Assembly: GCF_016765585.1 (NCBI RefSeq)
Contig: NZ_JAESWC010000001.1
Coordinates: 248,001-312,000, forward strand
Direction of reading: 5' to 3'
Source of the DNA: Clostridium rhizosphaerae
Lineage (GTDB): Bacteria > Bacillota > Clostridia > Clostridiales > Clostridiaceae
Length of the DNA: 64,000 nt
Position 1 is the stretch's first letter; every line of letters starts with the position of its first letter. A program made the position numbers and the translations under genes. This document shows positions 1-8,286 of this stretch, in pieces. The notes beneath the pieces are model-generated. The model made no database searches. It was given only the letters and a program-made list of their open reading frames with translations, and was not told the DNA's origin.

Positions 1-414
1 ATATTTTCCTACCGCAGCTACAGACCTTGCAGGATGATCTGATCTTTTTGCTCCAGGCCACTTTCTGAACACCTCAGCAACTACTCCCATTCCTATTGCA
101 GGGGTAACCTCCTTATCATAAGCTGGCCAATTTGCACGTATTATAGGCCACCATTCTTCAGGCTCTTCCCAGTGTACTCCCGTAGATGGATCAAGGTTCT
201 TCCAGGTTTGCGAAGGCATCATTAGAGTTCCTTCTTCGCCAACTATTTCAAGTAATGCTCTTATTAAAGTTTCAGCACCACCTACTACAAATCCTAGACT
301 CTTCAGTGATGTGTGTACAAATATAGCTTGCCCTTTAGATACCCCGCAGTCTCTAAACTGCTTTACTAAATCCTCCTTTATTAATATAGATCTGGTTTCT
401 TTACTTTGTTTCAT
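1..414 (-). CDS. AAC(3)-family aminoglycoside/antibiotic N-acetyltransferase, 3' end beyond the window
   Basis: Reading leftward from an ATG at 414 gives 138 codons open to the window edge. The product begins MKQSKETRSILIKEDL and contains FVHTSLKSLGFVVGG, then TLMMPSQTWKNLDP and SDHPARSVAAVG. These are characteristic of the Antibiotic_NAT (AAC(3)/YokD) fold, which transfers acetyl from acetyl-CoA to an amino group, classically the 3-amino group of aminoglycosides. Many chromosomal members have no proven drug substrate, so resistance is not implied. A GGGGG ribosome site lies 6 nt before the ATG. The gene follows the Crp-type regulator by 22 nt on the same strand and is probably cotranscribed with it. 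About half of the usual ~265-residue protein is missing beyond the edge. Confidence 0.85.
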   Translation of the reverse strand, partial: MKQSKETRSILIKEDLVKQFRDCGVSKGQAIFVHTSLKSLGFVVGGAETLIRALLEIVGEEGTLMMPSQTWKNLDPSTGVHWEEPEEWWPIIRANWPAYDKEVTPAIGMGVVAEVFRKWPGAKRSDHPARSVAAVGKY

Positions 415-436
415 ATTTTTCCCCCATTAACTATTA

Positions 437-1126
437 TTATAAAGATTTTATATATAAATTCTTAGATAAATCATTAAGCCTTTTTTCATCTAAGATATAT
501 ATTTTTTTACCATCACATTTTATAATCAATTCTTCTTCCATCTCTTTAAGAGTTCTATTTAAATGTCTGTAGGTTGTTCCTAAAAATTGAGCAATTTCTT
601 TAAATGATGAATTTAAAGTTACATAGTTTTTATCTGTTATATGCTCAATTAGATAGCTGGATAATCTGTTGATAAGAGGATAGACAAAATTGTAGGAGCT
701 ATTATTTATAGTTGCATATAGCTTTTCACTTAGGGAGTCTACTAAATGATGTAAAAGCATTATATTATTGAAATATTCTTTTCTAAGTGTAGCCGCTGGT
801 ATTGCTATTAAATAAGTATCCTCAACTGCCTCAATATCGCATAGTACAGGAATGTTTTTTAAAAGTTCCAGGTCTCCTATAGTATTAAAATCTTTATAAA
901 ACTTTAACTGCATTGATTTGCCATTTTCAAAAAGATACGATACTTTGATTTTCCCATCTACAAGCAAGTAATAGTATTCAAGCTCTGTCTGTGCTTCCAA
1001 TATGAACTCATTTCTCTCAAAGAAGTGAAGCTGAGCATTTTTTAATATATCTTCTCCAAGTATTTCTTCTATATTATGTTTGTCAATATATGTTCTTAAT
1101 AACTTCCTATCAGAAATTCTTCTCAT
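437..1126 (-). CDS. Crp/Fnr-family transcriptional regulator (YeiL-like)
   Basis: A 229-residue protein with an N-terminal cyclic-nucleotide-binding-type beta barrel (about residues 15-125; ELEYYYLLVDGKIKVSYL) and a C-terminal winged helix (about 150-225; FKEIAQFLGTTYRHLNRTLKEM matches the Crp recognition helix region). No cysteine cluster for an Fnr-type iron-sulfur centre is visible, so the signal is unknown. I chose the ATG at 1126 because AAGGAGG sits just upstream; an in-frame ATG at 1147 lacks a ribosome site and lies inside a palindrome. It is divergent from a DMT transporter pair and upstream of an acetyltransferase gene, both likely targets. The family assignment is firm; the YeiL subgroup is a resemblance only. 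Confidence 0.88.
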   Translation of the reverse strand: MRRISDRKLLRTYIDKHNIEEILGEDILKNAQLHFFERNEFILEAQTELEYYYLLVDGKIKVSYLFENGKSMQLKFYKDFNTIGDLELLKNIPVLCDIEAVEDTYLIAIPAATLRKEYFNNIMLLHHLVDSLSEKLYATINNSSYNFVYPLINRLSSYLIEHITDKNYVTLNSSFKEIAQFLGTTYRHLNRTLKEMEEELIIKCDGKKIYILDEKRLNDLSKNLYIKSL

Positions 1127-1140
1127 AAATCCTCCTTGAA

Positions 1141-1154
1141 ATGACATATGTCAT
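1141..1154. promoter_or_regulatory. Perfect 14-bp palindrome, candidate Crp-family operator
   Basis: ATGACATATGTCAT is its own reverse complement and lies between the divergent Crp-type regulator (start 1126) and the DMT transporter gene (start 1225). Crp/Fnr dimers bind such inverted repeats, so autoregulation plus control of the transporter pair is a reasonable inference. Binding by this regulator is not shown. Confidence 0.5.
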
Positions 1155-1224
1155 ATTCAGATTCTTATAAATATTGTAGTTTATTAACAAAGGATTGTAA
1201 ATCTTATACGAGGAGGATTATTAT

Positions 1225-1647
1225 ATGTATAAAAATTTAGCCTTTATAAATGGAGTTATTCTTGCTCTCATGGTGTTTTTAAACGGTATGCTTGGAAGTA
1301 AATCAGGACCCTATTTAAGCACACTGATATATCACTTATTGGGACTTTTATTAATTATTACTTTATCTATATTTAAAGGAAATAAGCTTTCAAACTTTAA
1401 AACTTTATCTCTTGTATTTTTTATCCCAGGGCTTTTAAGTGTTTTAACCATACTCTTTAACAATATTGCTATTCCTAAAATAGGTTTGAGTCTTTCTATT
1501 GGAATAGGGCTATTCGGCCAGCTTGTAATGTCCTGCATAGTGGAACACTTTGGGCTATTCGGAATGCCTTTAAACAGATTCAAAAAGAAAAAACTGCTAG
1601 GCTTTTCAATTATTTCTCTTGGAATAATGATGATGATAATAATGTAG
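1225..1647 (+). CDS. DMT-family small transporter subunit (DUF606/YdcZ type), first of a pair
   Basis: A 140-residue, very hydrophobic protein with about four membrane spans (for example residues 5-25, 32-50, 60-85, 90-140). Gene-pair architecture, length and motifs such as FLNGMLGSKSGPYLSTLIYHLLGLL fit the DUF606/YdcZ group of drug/metabolite transporters, in which two half-size proteins are encoded side by side. AGGAGG precedes the ATG. The second half follows after 17 nt. The substrate is unknown. The divergent Crp-type regulator across a 98-nt spacer is the likely controller. Confidence 0.8.
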   Translation: MYKNLAFINGVILALMVFLNGMLGSKSGPYLSTLIYHLLGLLLIITLSIFKGNKLSNFKTLSLVFFIPGLLSVLTILFNNIAIPKIGLSLSIGIGLFGQLVMSCIVEHFGLFGMPLNRFKKKKLLGFSIISLGIMMMIIM

Positions 1648-1664
1648 TAAAGGAGGAATTTTCT

Positions 1665-2147
1665 ATGTATATATTTTTATCTTTTTTTACTGGTATAATA
1701 ATAGTTGTAAATATGATGTTAAATGGAAAGCTTGCTCAAAAAGAAGGAATGCTAAACGGGCTTATAATAAATTATACAACTGCAGCCTTGTCTTCTATTA
1801 TACTATGCGTATTAATGGTAAAAACTGTGCCCTCATATTTAGTTATTAAGGCCATTCCCCCTATATATTTTCTTGGGGGTTTTATTGGAGTTTTAACAAC
1901 CTATTTGTTTAATATCATTGTTCCAAGGGTACCGGCAGTATATATAGTCATATTGAGATTTATAGGACAGATGCTTACGAGTGCTGCCATAGATTATGTA
2001 TACTTGAACATCTTTTCTAAAGGAAAGCTAATCGGAGGACTGCTGTTTTTAATAGGATTAATAATTAATGCAAAAATTGATAATAAGCAGCTTACTAAAC
2101 TAACTAAACAGGAGGATAATAATGAAATACGAAGTTATAATATTTGA
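1665..2147 (+). CDS. DMT-family small transporter subunit (DUF606/YdcZ type), second of a pair
   Basis: A 160-residue integral membrane protein with about five hydrophobic segments and the same NGKLAQKEGMLNGLIINY-type start as the family; it is paralogous to the 140-residue neighbour. AAAGGAGG stands before the ATG. The two halves probably form a heterodimeric exporter or importer of a small metabolite. The C-terminus is hydrophilic and overlaps the start of the following HAD gene by 26 bp, which indicates translational coupling in one transcript. Confidence 0.8.
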   Translation: MYIFLSFFTGIIIVVNMMLNGKLAQKEGMLNGLIINYTTAALSSIILCVLMVKTVPSYLVIKAIPPIYFLGGFIGVLTTYLFNIIVPRVPAVYIVILRFIGQMLTSAAIDYVYLNIFSKGKLIGGLLFLIGLIINAKIDNKQLTKLTKQEDNNEIRSYNI

Positions 2148-2811
2148 TGCAGATGATACCTTATTTGATTTTAAAAAATCAGAAAGAGAAGCTTTTAGAA
2201 ATGCTATACTTGAGTTTGATATAGAATATGATGAAAATCATCACTTAAAAATATATCAGGAAATAAATACTGCAATATGGAAGGAATTTGAGCAGGGACT
2301 TATCACTCAAGAAAAATTAAAGGTTGAAAGATTTAAAAGACTATCTGATAAATTAAACACAAGCTTTGATGAAAATAAATTTGCAAAAGTGTACATGAAG
2401 CATTTAGCTGATGCATCCTTTTTATTTGATGAAAGCATAGAACTTGTTGAAAGCCTCCACAAAAATTATAAACTTACTATCGTGACCAATGGCCTTACTG
2501 ATGTTCAAAGCAAGAGAATAAGAAAATCAGAGATAGCAAAGTATTTTGAGTATGTAGTAATATCCGAGGAAATTCAAATAGCAAAGCCTGATCCAAAAAT
2601 TTTTGAACATGCTATGCAAAATATCAATCATACAGATAAGAGTAAAATCCTTATGGTTGGAGACAGCTTAACTTCTGACATACAGGGAGGTATAAATTTT
2701 GGAGTAGATACTTGCTGGTACAATCCTAAAAGACTTCAAAACAACACAAATATAAAACCTACCTATGAAGTTTCATGCCTTATGGAACTGAAAACAATAC
2801 TTGAAAAATAG
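2122..2811 (+). CDS. HAD-superfamily hydrolase, YjjG-like (pyrimidine nucleotidase family)
   Basis: A 229-residue HAD phosphatase. Motif I is FDADDTLFDF (nucleophile Asp9), motif II is TIVTNG, and motif IV is MVGDSLTSDIQGG, with the lysine of motif III in IAKPDPKIF. Helical cap sequence and overall length match the YjjG subfamily, whose known members dephosphorylate pyrimidine nucleoside monophosphates, including damaged ones. The start overlaps the upstream transporter gene and has AGGAGG. It is the last gene before a strong terminator. The specific substrate is inferred from family only. Confidence 0.85.
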   Translation: MKYEVIIFDADDTLFDFKKSEREAFRNAILEFDIEYDENHHLKIYQEINTAIWKEFEQGLITQEKLKVERFKRLSDKLNTSFDENKFAKVYMKHLADASFLFDESIELVESLHKNYKLTIVTNGLTDVQSKRIRKSEIAKYFEYVVISEEIQIAKPDPKIFEHAMQNINHTDKSKILMVGDSLTSDIQGGINFGVDTCWYNPKRLQNNTNIKPTYEVSCLMELKTILEK

Positions 2812-2848
2812 GTAAAGGAGTTGTCTCAAAACAACTCCTTTTACCTAT
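2809..2848. terminator. Intrinsic terminator hairpin, GGAGTTGT type
   Basis: TAGGTAAAGGAGTTGT pairs with ACAACTCCTTTTACCTA around a short CTCAAA loop, with a single-base bulge. It starts at the HAD stop codon and also covers the stop codon of the small minus-strand gene, so it may serve both strands. It belongs to the hairpin family noted in the findings. Confidence 0.75.
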
Positions 2849-2996
2849 CTTTATTATTCCTGTCATCATTATTTGAAAATGGTGACTCTAGTATTTTAGG
2901 ATCTTTTCCATCATTTTTATCAATTTCAAAGCCTAGATAACCCCAATCATCGCTGAAGGTTAAATTGGGTTCCTTTTGTTTGTCTTTCTCTTTCAT
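2841..2996 (-). CDS. Small hydrophilic protein of unknown function (51 residues)
   Basis: The frame runs ATG at 2996 to TAA at 2841, with GGGAG seven bases upstream of the ATG. The product starts MKEKDKQKEPNLTFSDDW, continues with GYLGFEIDKNDGKDPKILE and ends in an Asn/Asp/Lys-rich tail. It has no membrane segment or cysteine. I do not recognise a family. The good ribosome site, a plausible amino-acid composition and a dedicated terminator at the 3' end support a real gene, but its shortness limits certainty. It stands alone between the HAD gene and the DUF503 operon terminator. Confidence 0.6.
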   Translation of the reverse strand: MKEKDKQKEPNLTFSDDWGYLGFEIDKNDGKDPKILESPFSNNDDRNNKDR

Positions 2997-3089
2997 AAAA
3001 ACACTCCCTTTATTGTTATGATAAATGCCTCGATTATCTTACAATATAGTTTGCACATTTGTTATAAAAATATAAATTTAACTAAAAAG

Positions 3090-3120
3090 AGCCTTGGCAG
3101 AATCTCATTTGCCAAGGCTT
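3090..3120 (-). terminator. Terminator of the response regulator/ABC/kinase/DUF503 operon
   Basis: AGCCTTGGCA pairs with TGCCAAGGCT across a ten-base loop. Read on the minus strand it is followed by CTTTTTAG, so it should end transcripts arriving from the DUF503 gene at 3177. Confidence 0.8.
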
Positions 3121-3176
3121 CCTAATTATTGATTTTGTAAATTTATAAATCTGTATATGCCTCATATTAAATAAAC

Positions 3177-3470
3177 TTATGTAAAAGTGACCATATCTTC
3201 TCTTTCAATATTAATTAACTCTGCATCTGTATTAGCTTCAACAAAATCAATTATATTTTCCATTGTAGAATCTACCTGAGCTGAGCTTCCGCATACTGCA
3301 GAAATTCCTATAACTATTGTCTGATGAATATCCTGCTCAGCTACTTCTGCAACAGATATATTAAATTTGTTCTTAAGCCTTTGAACAATACTTTTTACAA
3401 CCATTCTTTTTTCTTTTAAAGAATGTACCCAGGAAGCTCTCAGTGTAATTTTCATAAGCAAAATCTTCAT
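3177..3470 (-). CDS. DUF503 family protein (YlxP-like)
   Basis: A ~97-residue protein with the DUF503 pattern: SWVHSLKEKRMVVKSIVQRLKNKFNISVAEV, followed by the DIHQTIVIGISAVCGSS core. In Bacillus the homologue YlxP is encoded with translation factors; its molecular role is unclear. I prefer ATG at 3470, six bases after GGGTG, over an in-frame GTG at 3479. The gene lies 23 nt after the histidine kinase and before the operon terminator, so it is probably the last gene of that transcript. That location is unusual for the family. Confidence 0.85.
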   Translation of the reverse strand: MKILLMKITLRASWVHSLKEKRMVVKSIVQRLKNKFNISVAEVAEQDIHQTIVIGISAVCGSSAQVDSTMENIIDFVEANTDAELINIEREDMVTFT

Positions 3471-3493
3471 ATGTTTCACCCATTCATTTATTT

Positions 3494-4420
3494 TTAGTTA
3501 AGCTTTGTATCACTCTTAATAGATGTTAGCCACTTAATTTCTATGCTTAGCTCTTTATCCTTAAGGCTAGCGCTTATTTCGTGTCCCATTTGCTCAACTA
3601 GCTGTTTTGTTATTGCAAGTCCTAAACCTGTACTCTTTTCCGTTCTTGTTTTATCTCCAGTAAAAAATCGTTCAAACAGGTGTGGAACATCCTCTTCTTT
3701 TAAATCCGGAGCATCATTAGTAAAAATATTGCTTATATAGCCATCTTTTTGAGATAAAGTTACAGACATATTCTTACTGCTGTACTTCAGCATATTTTGT
3801 ATCAGGTTAGAAGAGATTCTTCTTACAGCATTTTCATCGCTTATAACTAATTTTATATTTTCTTCAAGTTCCAAGGCCGGATCAATGCCTTTGTTTAAAA
3901 AATCATTGTAGTAGGAAGCTGTTATGTCACAAATTATGTTATATAAATTTAAAGTCTTAAACTCAAACTTATATTCCTTAGCTTCAAGCCTAGACAAATC
4001 ATAAAAGCCGCTAATCAACATCTGAAGTGCCTTTGAACGTTTCTTTACAATGTCTATATACTGCTTTTTTTCCTCTTCCGGCAGGTTATCATCTTCTATA
4101 AGCTGGATATAGCCCATTATAGAAGTAAGAGGTGTTCTTAAATCATGAGATATGTTTGCAATTGCCTGTCTTAGCTCAAGATCCATTCTTTTGTATTCAG
4201 CCTCTACCTTTAGTTTTTCCTCTAATCCATTATTTATAGCTAAAGCTAGCTTTTTTATTAAATTATTCGCTGAGCCAATTAGTATTTTTGCATTAGTCTT
4301 CGTTGAATTAATACTATCCAATCTGTCTGCTATATCAGAAACATTTTTTCTTAGAGAAAAGTATAGGGCAATGAATATGATTAAGCCAATCGCTAGTATA
4401 ATAATTATAAATTTCTCCAT
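3494..4420 (-). CDS. Sensor histidine kinase of an ABC-transporter-linked two-component system
   Basis: About 308 residues. One N-terminal membrane anchor (residues 3-23) is followed by a short coiled linker, a dimerisation/phosphoacceptor domain (ANISHDLRTPLTSIMGYIQLI, His92) and an ATPase domain with NLIQNMLKYS (N box) and GLGLAITKQLVEQMG (G box). There is almost no extracytoplasmic sensor region, a trait of kinases that sense through a partner ABC transporter; that is inference. Start choice: ATG at 4420 with AGGAAAGGG upstream; ATG 4426 and GTG 4429 are alternatives. It follows the ABC permease by about 18 nt. Confidence 0.9.
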   Translation of the reverse strand: MEKFIIIILAIGLIIFIALYFSLRKNVSDIADRLDSINSTKTNAKILIGSANNLIKKLALAINNGLEEKLKVEAEYKRMDLELRQAIANISHDLRTPLTSIMGYIQLIEDDNLPEEEKKQYIDIVKKRSKALQMLISGFYDLSRLEAKEYKFEFKTLNLYNIICDITASYYNDFLNKGIDPALELEENIKLVISDENAVRRISSNLIQNMLKYSSKNMSVTLSQKDGYISNIFTNDAPDLKEEDVPHLFERFFTGDKTRTEKSTGLGLAITKQLVEQMGHEISASLKDKELSIEIKWLTSIKSDTKLN

Positions 4421-4438
4421 AAACATCACCCTTTCCTT

Positions 4439-5185
4439 TTATTTTATTTCTTTTCTATTAAAATATACAATACTTAATACTGTAAAAATAACAGTATACG
4501 CAAGGCCAATAAATGCAGCATAATAGAGTTCATTTACTGTCATCTTTGGATCACTTAAAGCACCCAGCCTGTTTGTAATAAGATATCTTCTTAAATATTC
4601 GAATTTATCAGAAACAATATAAGCAAGTAACTGAAATATCTTAGAAGTCAAAAGGAATACCCCACCATAGACAAAGCTAAAAATCGTATTGCTGTTTATA
4701 GCCATACCAAGGAAAGTTCCTATTGATACAGCACCAATCCATAAAGGTATTGCTGTTAATATTCTTTTTAAAACCATAGGAAGAACTTCTTTAACTCCCT
4801 GGTCAATTCCAAATAAAGCAGCTGCACTTCCATAAAAAACACCGAATATAATAAAAGCTGCTATGAATGATAATATTACCGAAACAATTAACTTTGATAA
4901 TATAAGCTTATATCTTGGGACTCCAAAGGTTATTACGTTTCGCATTGTTTGATGCTTATTTTCTTCTGCTGTAACCATATCAATATATGGAACAATAATA
5001 AATACGGCTGCTGTGAGAACATAAAGACTGCTGCCTAAAAGCATAGAAAAATTTATTTGGGAAATATTATTTGCTTTACCTATTATAGTTACTGTTAGTG
5101 CAAGTGCCGCTACAAGTCCTGTAAAAACCCAAAAATACATACGATTAAAATTTCTATATAATTCGGCTCTAATATAATTAAGCAT
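4439..5185 (-). CDS. ABC-2 type transporter permease (lantibiotic/bacitracin-exporter type)
   Basis: A 248-residue protein with six predicted membrane spans and the start MLNYIRAELYRNFNRMYFW, typical of ABC-2 permeases of peptide-antibiotic self-protection exporters. The ATG at 5185 follows GGAGG by eight bases and overlaps the stop codon of the ATPase gene. It probably pairs with the upstream ATPase as the membrane subunit, and the surrounding two-component genes probably control it. Substrate unknown; antimicrobial peptides are the commonest case in this family. Confidence 0.85.
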   Translation of the reverse strand: MLNYIRAELYRNFNRMYFWVFTGLVAALALTVTIIGKANNISQINFSMLLGSSLYVLTAAVFIIVPYIDMVTAEENKHQTMRNVITFGVPRYKLILSKLIVSVILSFIAAFIIFGVFYGSAAALFGIDQGVKEVLPMVLKRILTAIPLWIGAVSIGTFLGMAINSNTIFSFVYGGVFLLTSKIFQLLAYIVSDKFEYLRRYLITNRLGALSDPKMTVNELYYAAFIGLAYTVIFTVLSIVYFNRKEIK

Positions 5186-6101
5186 GTTTATTACCTCCAA
5201 TCAAATCTATAAAGTAATTTTCAAGGTTTGCTCCTAATTGATTTAGAGAGTAAAGCTTAATACCGTTATTAATCATTGCCTCAGCTACAACCTCAGGCTT
5301 ATTTATATAATCGTAAATTCTTATCTCATTTCCGTTTAACACTTCATATTTAGTAGAGCCAAGCTGTTTTTCAATCACTGCTGAAGCTTTTTCTGTGCTG
5401 CTTACCTTTACAGAAACTGAGCTTCTGCATTTTTCCTCTAAGTCCTTAGCAGATATCTGTTCAATGAACCTGCCGTCATTAATAAAGCCAAAAGAAGTTG
5501 CGAGTTGAGCAAGCTCACTTAATATATGACTTGATATAATAATAGTAATATTTCTCTCTCTATTAAGCTTTAATAAAATATCTCGAAACTCCACTATCCC
5601 TGTTGGATCAAGTCCGTTTATAGGTTCATCTAAAATCAATAAATCCGGACTTGCCATTATAGCTAGAGCCAGCCCTAAACGCTGCTTCATTCCAAGTGAA
5701 AAGTTCTTGAACTTTTTATTTCCTGTGTTATCAAGTCCTACAATTTTTAATGTATCATCTATAACATCTTTTTCTGCGATACCTCTTTGTATTCTATAGT
5801 ACTCAAGATTTTTCCTTGCTGACAAATATGGAAAAAAGCTTGGAGTTTCTATAATGGAGCCTGTTCTCATTCTTGATTTATTTAATCCCTCATTCGAAGT
5901 CTCCTGAAAAAGCTCAATTTCTCCGCTTGTTGGCATAGTAAGACCAGTTATCATTCTAAGCAGTGTTGTTTTTCCTGCTCCATTTTTTCCTACTAGTCCA
6001 AATACTTCACCTTGTTTTATTTCTAAATCAGCATTATCAACAGCAAGATGACTGCGGTATTTTTTAGTTAAATTCTTAGTTTTTATTACCGTGTTGGTCA
6101 T
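5178..6101 (-). CDS. ABC transporter ATP-binding protein (BcrA-type)
   Basis: A 307-residue ATPase. Walker A is GLVGKNGAGKTT, the signature is FSLGMKQRLGLALAI and Walker B is LLILDEPINGLDP. After the ATPase domain (to about residue 215) there is a ~90-residue C-terminal extension, as in bacitracin/lantibiotic exporter ATPases. ATG 6101 lies nine bases after GGGAGG; an in-frame TTG at 6110 is rejected. It overlaps the permease gene by 8 bp. It is separated from the response regulator gene by an 82-nt spacer holding repeated motifs. Confidence 0.92.
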   Translation of the reverse strand: MTNTVIKTKNLTKKYRSHLAVDNADLEIKQGEVFGLVGKNGAGKTTLLRMITGLTMPTSGEIELFQETSNEGLNKSRMRTGSIIETPSFFPYLSARKNLEYYRIQRGIAEKDVIDDTLKIVGLDNTGNKKFKNFSLGMKQRLGLALAIMASPDLLILDEPINGLDPTGIVEFRDILLKLNRERNITIIISSHILSELAQLATSFGFINDGRFIEQISAKDLEEKCRSSVSVKVSSTEKASAVIEKQLGSTKYEVLNGNEIRIYDYINKPEVVAEAMINNGIKLYSLNQLGANLENYFIDLIGGNKHA

Positions 6102-6119
6102 TAATTTCAACCTCCCTTT

Positions 6120-6181
6120 CCTTGTACAATGTTATAGTAAATCTTAATGTACAAGAAAACTTAAAGAAATCCTTAAGAAAG
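6120..6181 (-). promoter_or_regulatory. Candidate response-regulator box and promoter region before the ABC genes
   Basis: Between the response regulator and ATPase genes the plus strand shows CTTAAAGAAA (6160-6169) and CTTAAGAAAG (6172-6181), a near-direct repeat about one helical turn apart. Next to it is the inverted repeat CTTGTACA (6121-6128) / TGTACAAG (6148-6155). OmpR-type regulators commonly bind direct repeats about 11 bp apart. An internal promoter controlled by the adjacent regulator is an inference. Confidence 0.4.
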
Positions 6182-6183
6182 TA

Positions 6184-6885
6184 TTAAGTTTTATCGCTTA
6201 ATTTAAAACCGATTCCCCACACAGTATGAATATATTCACTGTCTTTATCTGCTTTAGCAATTTTTGAGCGCAGATTGCTTACATGAACATTAACAGTATT
6301 ATCATCACCAAGAAAATCATCCTTCCAAACATGCTCAAATAAATTCGCCTTTGTAAACACCTTATTAGGATAGGTCATTAATAATTCCAGAATAGAAAAC
6401 TCTCTTGCTGTAAGTGAAAGAGGAATATCATTAACTTTAACCTCCATAGTTTCCTTGTCTAAAGCCATATTTTTATGCTTAAGAATGTTTTTTTCTTCCT
6501 TTGGTTTTGAAAATATCATAAACCGTCTTAATTGTGCTTCTACCCTTGCCTCAATCTCATTGACATCAAAGGGTTTAGCTACAAAATCATCAGCACCGAG
6601 CTTTAACACATCTATTTTTGTTTCTAGAAAGTCCTTTGCAGATATAACTATAATAGGCATCGTCTTTAACTTTCTTATGTATGCTATAAGTTCCTCTCCA
6701 GAAACCCCCGGAAGCATCAAATCAAGCAGTACAAGCTGAAAATCATACATCTCAAAACACATCTTAGCTTCAGTACCTGAATATGCCGCCCTTACATTGT
6801 AACCTTTTCTGCCTAGTATTCTGCAAAGAAGACTATTTATGTCTGCATCATCTTCCACAACTAGAATATTTATATCAGTTTCCAT
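6184..6885 (-). CDS. OmpR/PhoB-family response regulator
   Basis: A 233-residue protein: receiver domain (residues 5-118; ILVVEDDADIN, phosphoacceptor Asp55 in LLDLMLPG, Lys in FVAKPFDVNE) and C-terminal winged-helix DNA-binding domain (about 135-230; LTAREFSILELLM, VNVHVSNLRSKI, IHTVWGIGFKL). It is the first gene of the minus-strand set with ATPase, permease and kinase. The ATG at 6885 follows AAAGGTGG, with a rather long spacer; frames further upstream are not supported by the family alignment. It probably activates the ABC genes. Confidence 0.93.
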   Translation of the reverse strand: METDINILVVEDDADINSLLCRILGRKGYNVRAAYSGTEAKMCFEMYDFQLVLLDLMLPGVSGEELIAYIRKLKTMPIIVISAKDFLETKIDVLKLGADDFVAKPFDVNEIEARVEAQLRRFMIFSKPKEEKNILKHKNMALDKETMEVKVNDIPLSLTAREFSILELLMTYPNKVFTKANLFEHVWKDDFLGDDNTVNVHVSNLRSKIAKADKDSEYIHTVWGIGFKLSDKT

Positions 6886-7059
6886 AATAACCAAACCACC
6901 TTTATAAAGCTGATAAATAAACATTTCAACTATAAATCTATACAGTACTAAAGTTCCGCTGTTTTCCAACTGTACAAATTAAGTTTAACCTAAAATATGC
7001 TATTTCTGCAATTACCTGAAGTGTTTTTATAAACTTTTCATCGTATTATTAACAAAGAT

Positions 7060-7106
7060 AAAAATAGAGCAGAGATTAAATAACTTATTTATTCCCTACT
7101 CTATTT
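7060..7106 (-). terminator. Terminator of the tandem GNAT gene
   Basis: On the minus strand AAATAGAG and an inner GGGAATAAATAA arm pair with TTATTTAATCTC and CTCTATTT, followed by TTTTTATC. It lies just past the stop codon at 7114. Confidence 0.7.
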
Positions 7107-7113
7107 CATATTA

Positions 7114-8049
7114 CTATATATTTTGTTTTTCATACATTGCTATTTGAAAGGCTGGCTTCATTCCAATGCTTTTATAAAGCTTATGGGCATTAGTAGGACT
7201 GTCTGCATCTACACTAAGCGCAACCTTGTAAATACTTCTCTTATAGCTTTCTTTCATAATTGTCTTAAGAAGGTTTCTTCCAATTCCATGCTTACGGGCA
7301 CTGCGAGATACCCCTAACAGATCAACCCACATATATTCTCCTTCTATTTTTCCAATTAAAAAGCCTGCTAAATCTCCCTTGTAGTAAGCCATGTACCATA
7401 GATTGAAATCTCCGGTATCTTTTGTCTTATGATTCAGCCATTCTTCATATGGCTTTGGCCGGTGGCTTCTTGCATCCTTAAACGCTTCACAATAAACCTT
7501 GTAGATAGATTTAAAATCCTCATCAGAACTCCACTTTCTTATAGTTACATCTTCTGGAAGGATAACCTCATCAGGCTCTTTATCAAGCTCAATACTCATT
7601 TGGCTGTATAAGCGCTTAAATTTATATTCTCGTTTCTCTAAAATATTCTTTGCACCAGTATTTTCGGCAGGAATAACGTTGTTAAATTCATAGGATATTT
7701 GTTTTTCCTTGTATTTTTCAATATATTCCTTGGCCCTCTCCTCAGTACATTTTACCAAAAGCGTTGCAACTCCTAGTCCTTTATACTCCGGATGAGTAAA
7801 TACATAAGTATCCAGCCTTCCTTCACCCATTTCTTCCATAAATGCATTTCCAATTACTTTATTGTCCTCTGTCGTAACCACCCAGCTATTTGTTTCCATG
7901 GGTATTGATTCTAGTACCTCTTGCATATTGATTACAAATTCATCTGTTCCAAACTCATCTATATCACAGGCTGAAGCAATATACTGTATATTCTGTATAT
8001 CTTCCAAGCTAGCAGGACGCATTATTAACTTACCTTCATATTTTTTCAT
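7114..8049 (-). CDS. Tandem-domain GNAT N-acetyltransferase
   Basis: About 311 residues with two GNAT folds. The N-terminal one (about 8-145) contains TYVFTHPEYKGLGVATLLVKC. The C-terminal one (about 160-308) contains YMWVDLLGVSRSARKHGIGRNLLKTIM, a good acetyl-CoA pyrophosphate-binding loop, and LYKSIGMKPAFQ near the end. Fused GNAT pairs occur in mycothiol synthase-like and other enzymes; the acceptor here is unknown. ATG at 8049 or the adjacent ATG at 8052 follows GGGGG; I list 8049. The gene stands alone with its own terminator. Confidence 0.85.
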   Translation of the reverse strand: MKKYEGKLIMRPASLEDIQNIQYIASACDIDEFGTDEFVINMQEVLESIPMETNSWVVTTEDNKVIGNAFMEEMGEGRLDTYVFTHPEYKGLGVATLLVKCTEERAKEYIEKYKEKQISYEFNNVIPAENTGAKNILEKREYKFKRLYSQMSIELDKEPDEVILPEDVTIRKWSSDEDFKSIYKVYCEAFKDARSHRPKPYEEWLNHKTKDTGDFNLWYMAYYKGDLAGFLIGKIEGEYMWVDLLGVSRSARKHGIGRNLLKTIMKESYKRSIYKVALSVDADSPTNAHKLYKSIGMKPAFQIAMYEKQNI

Positions 8050-8198
8050 CATATCCCCCATCTCTATTTATCATTTTCTGTGGGACACCATAACCTTAAG
8101 TCATTTTTAATTTCAAGATGTCCTACTCTATATATAGTTTATCTTGCGAAGAGAGGAGCCCACAATAGTAAAAACATTTCTATATTATTTTCTACACA

Positions 8199-8225
8199 AA
8201 AGGAGCTGTTATAAAACAACTCCTT
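8199..8225. repeat. GGAGCTGTT-type intergenic hairpin
   Basis: AAGGAGCTGTT and AACAACTCCTT pair around ATAAA. It sits alone in the ~385-base spacer between the GNAT gene and the ECF operon and is not followed by a T tract, so a terminator role is uncertain. It shares its form with hairpins at 2810, 9042, 42715 and 52275. Confidence 0.55.
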
Positions 8226-8286
8226 GACTATTTATTCATATATAACTTTTTAATGAAATCATCATTATTAATTAATATATAAAGTT

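Noticed and set aside
4152-4523. 123-codon open frame opposite the histidine kinase and permease
   Set aside because: Reverse-strand shadow of two well-supported genes.
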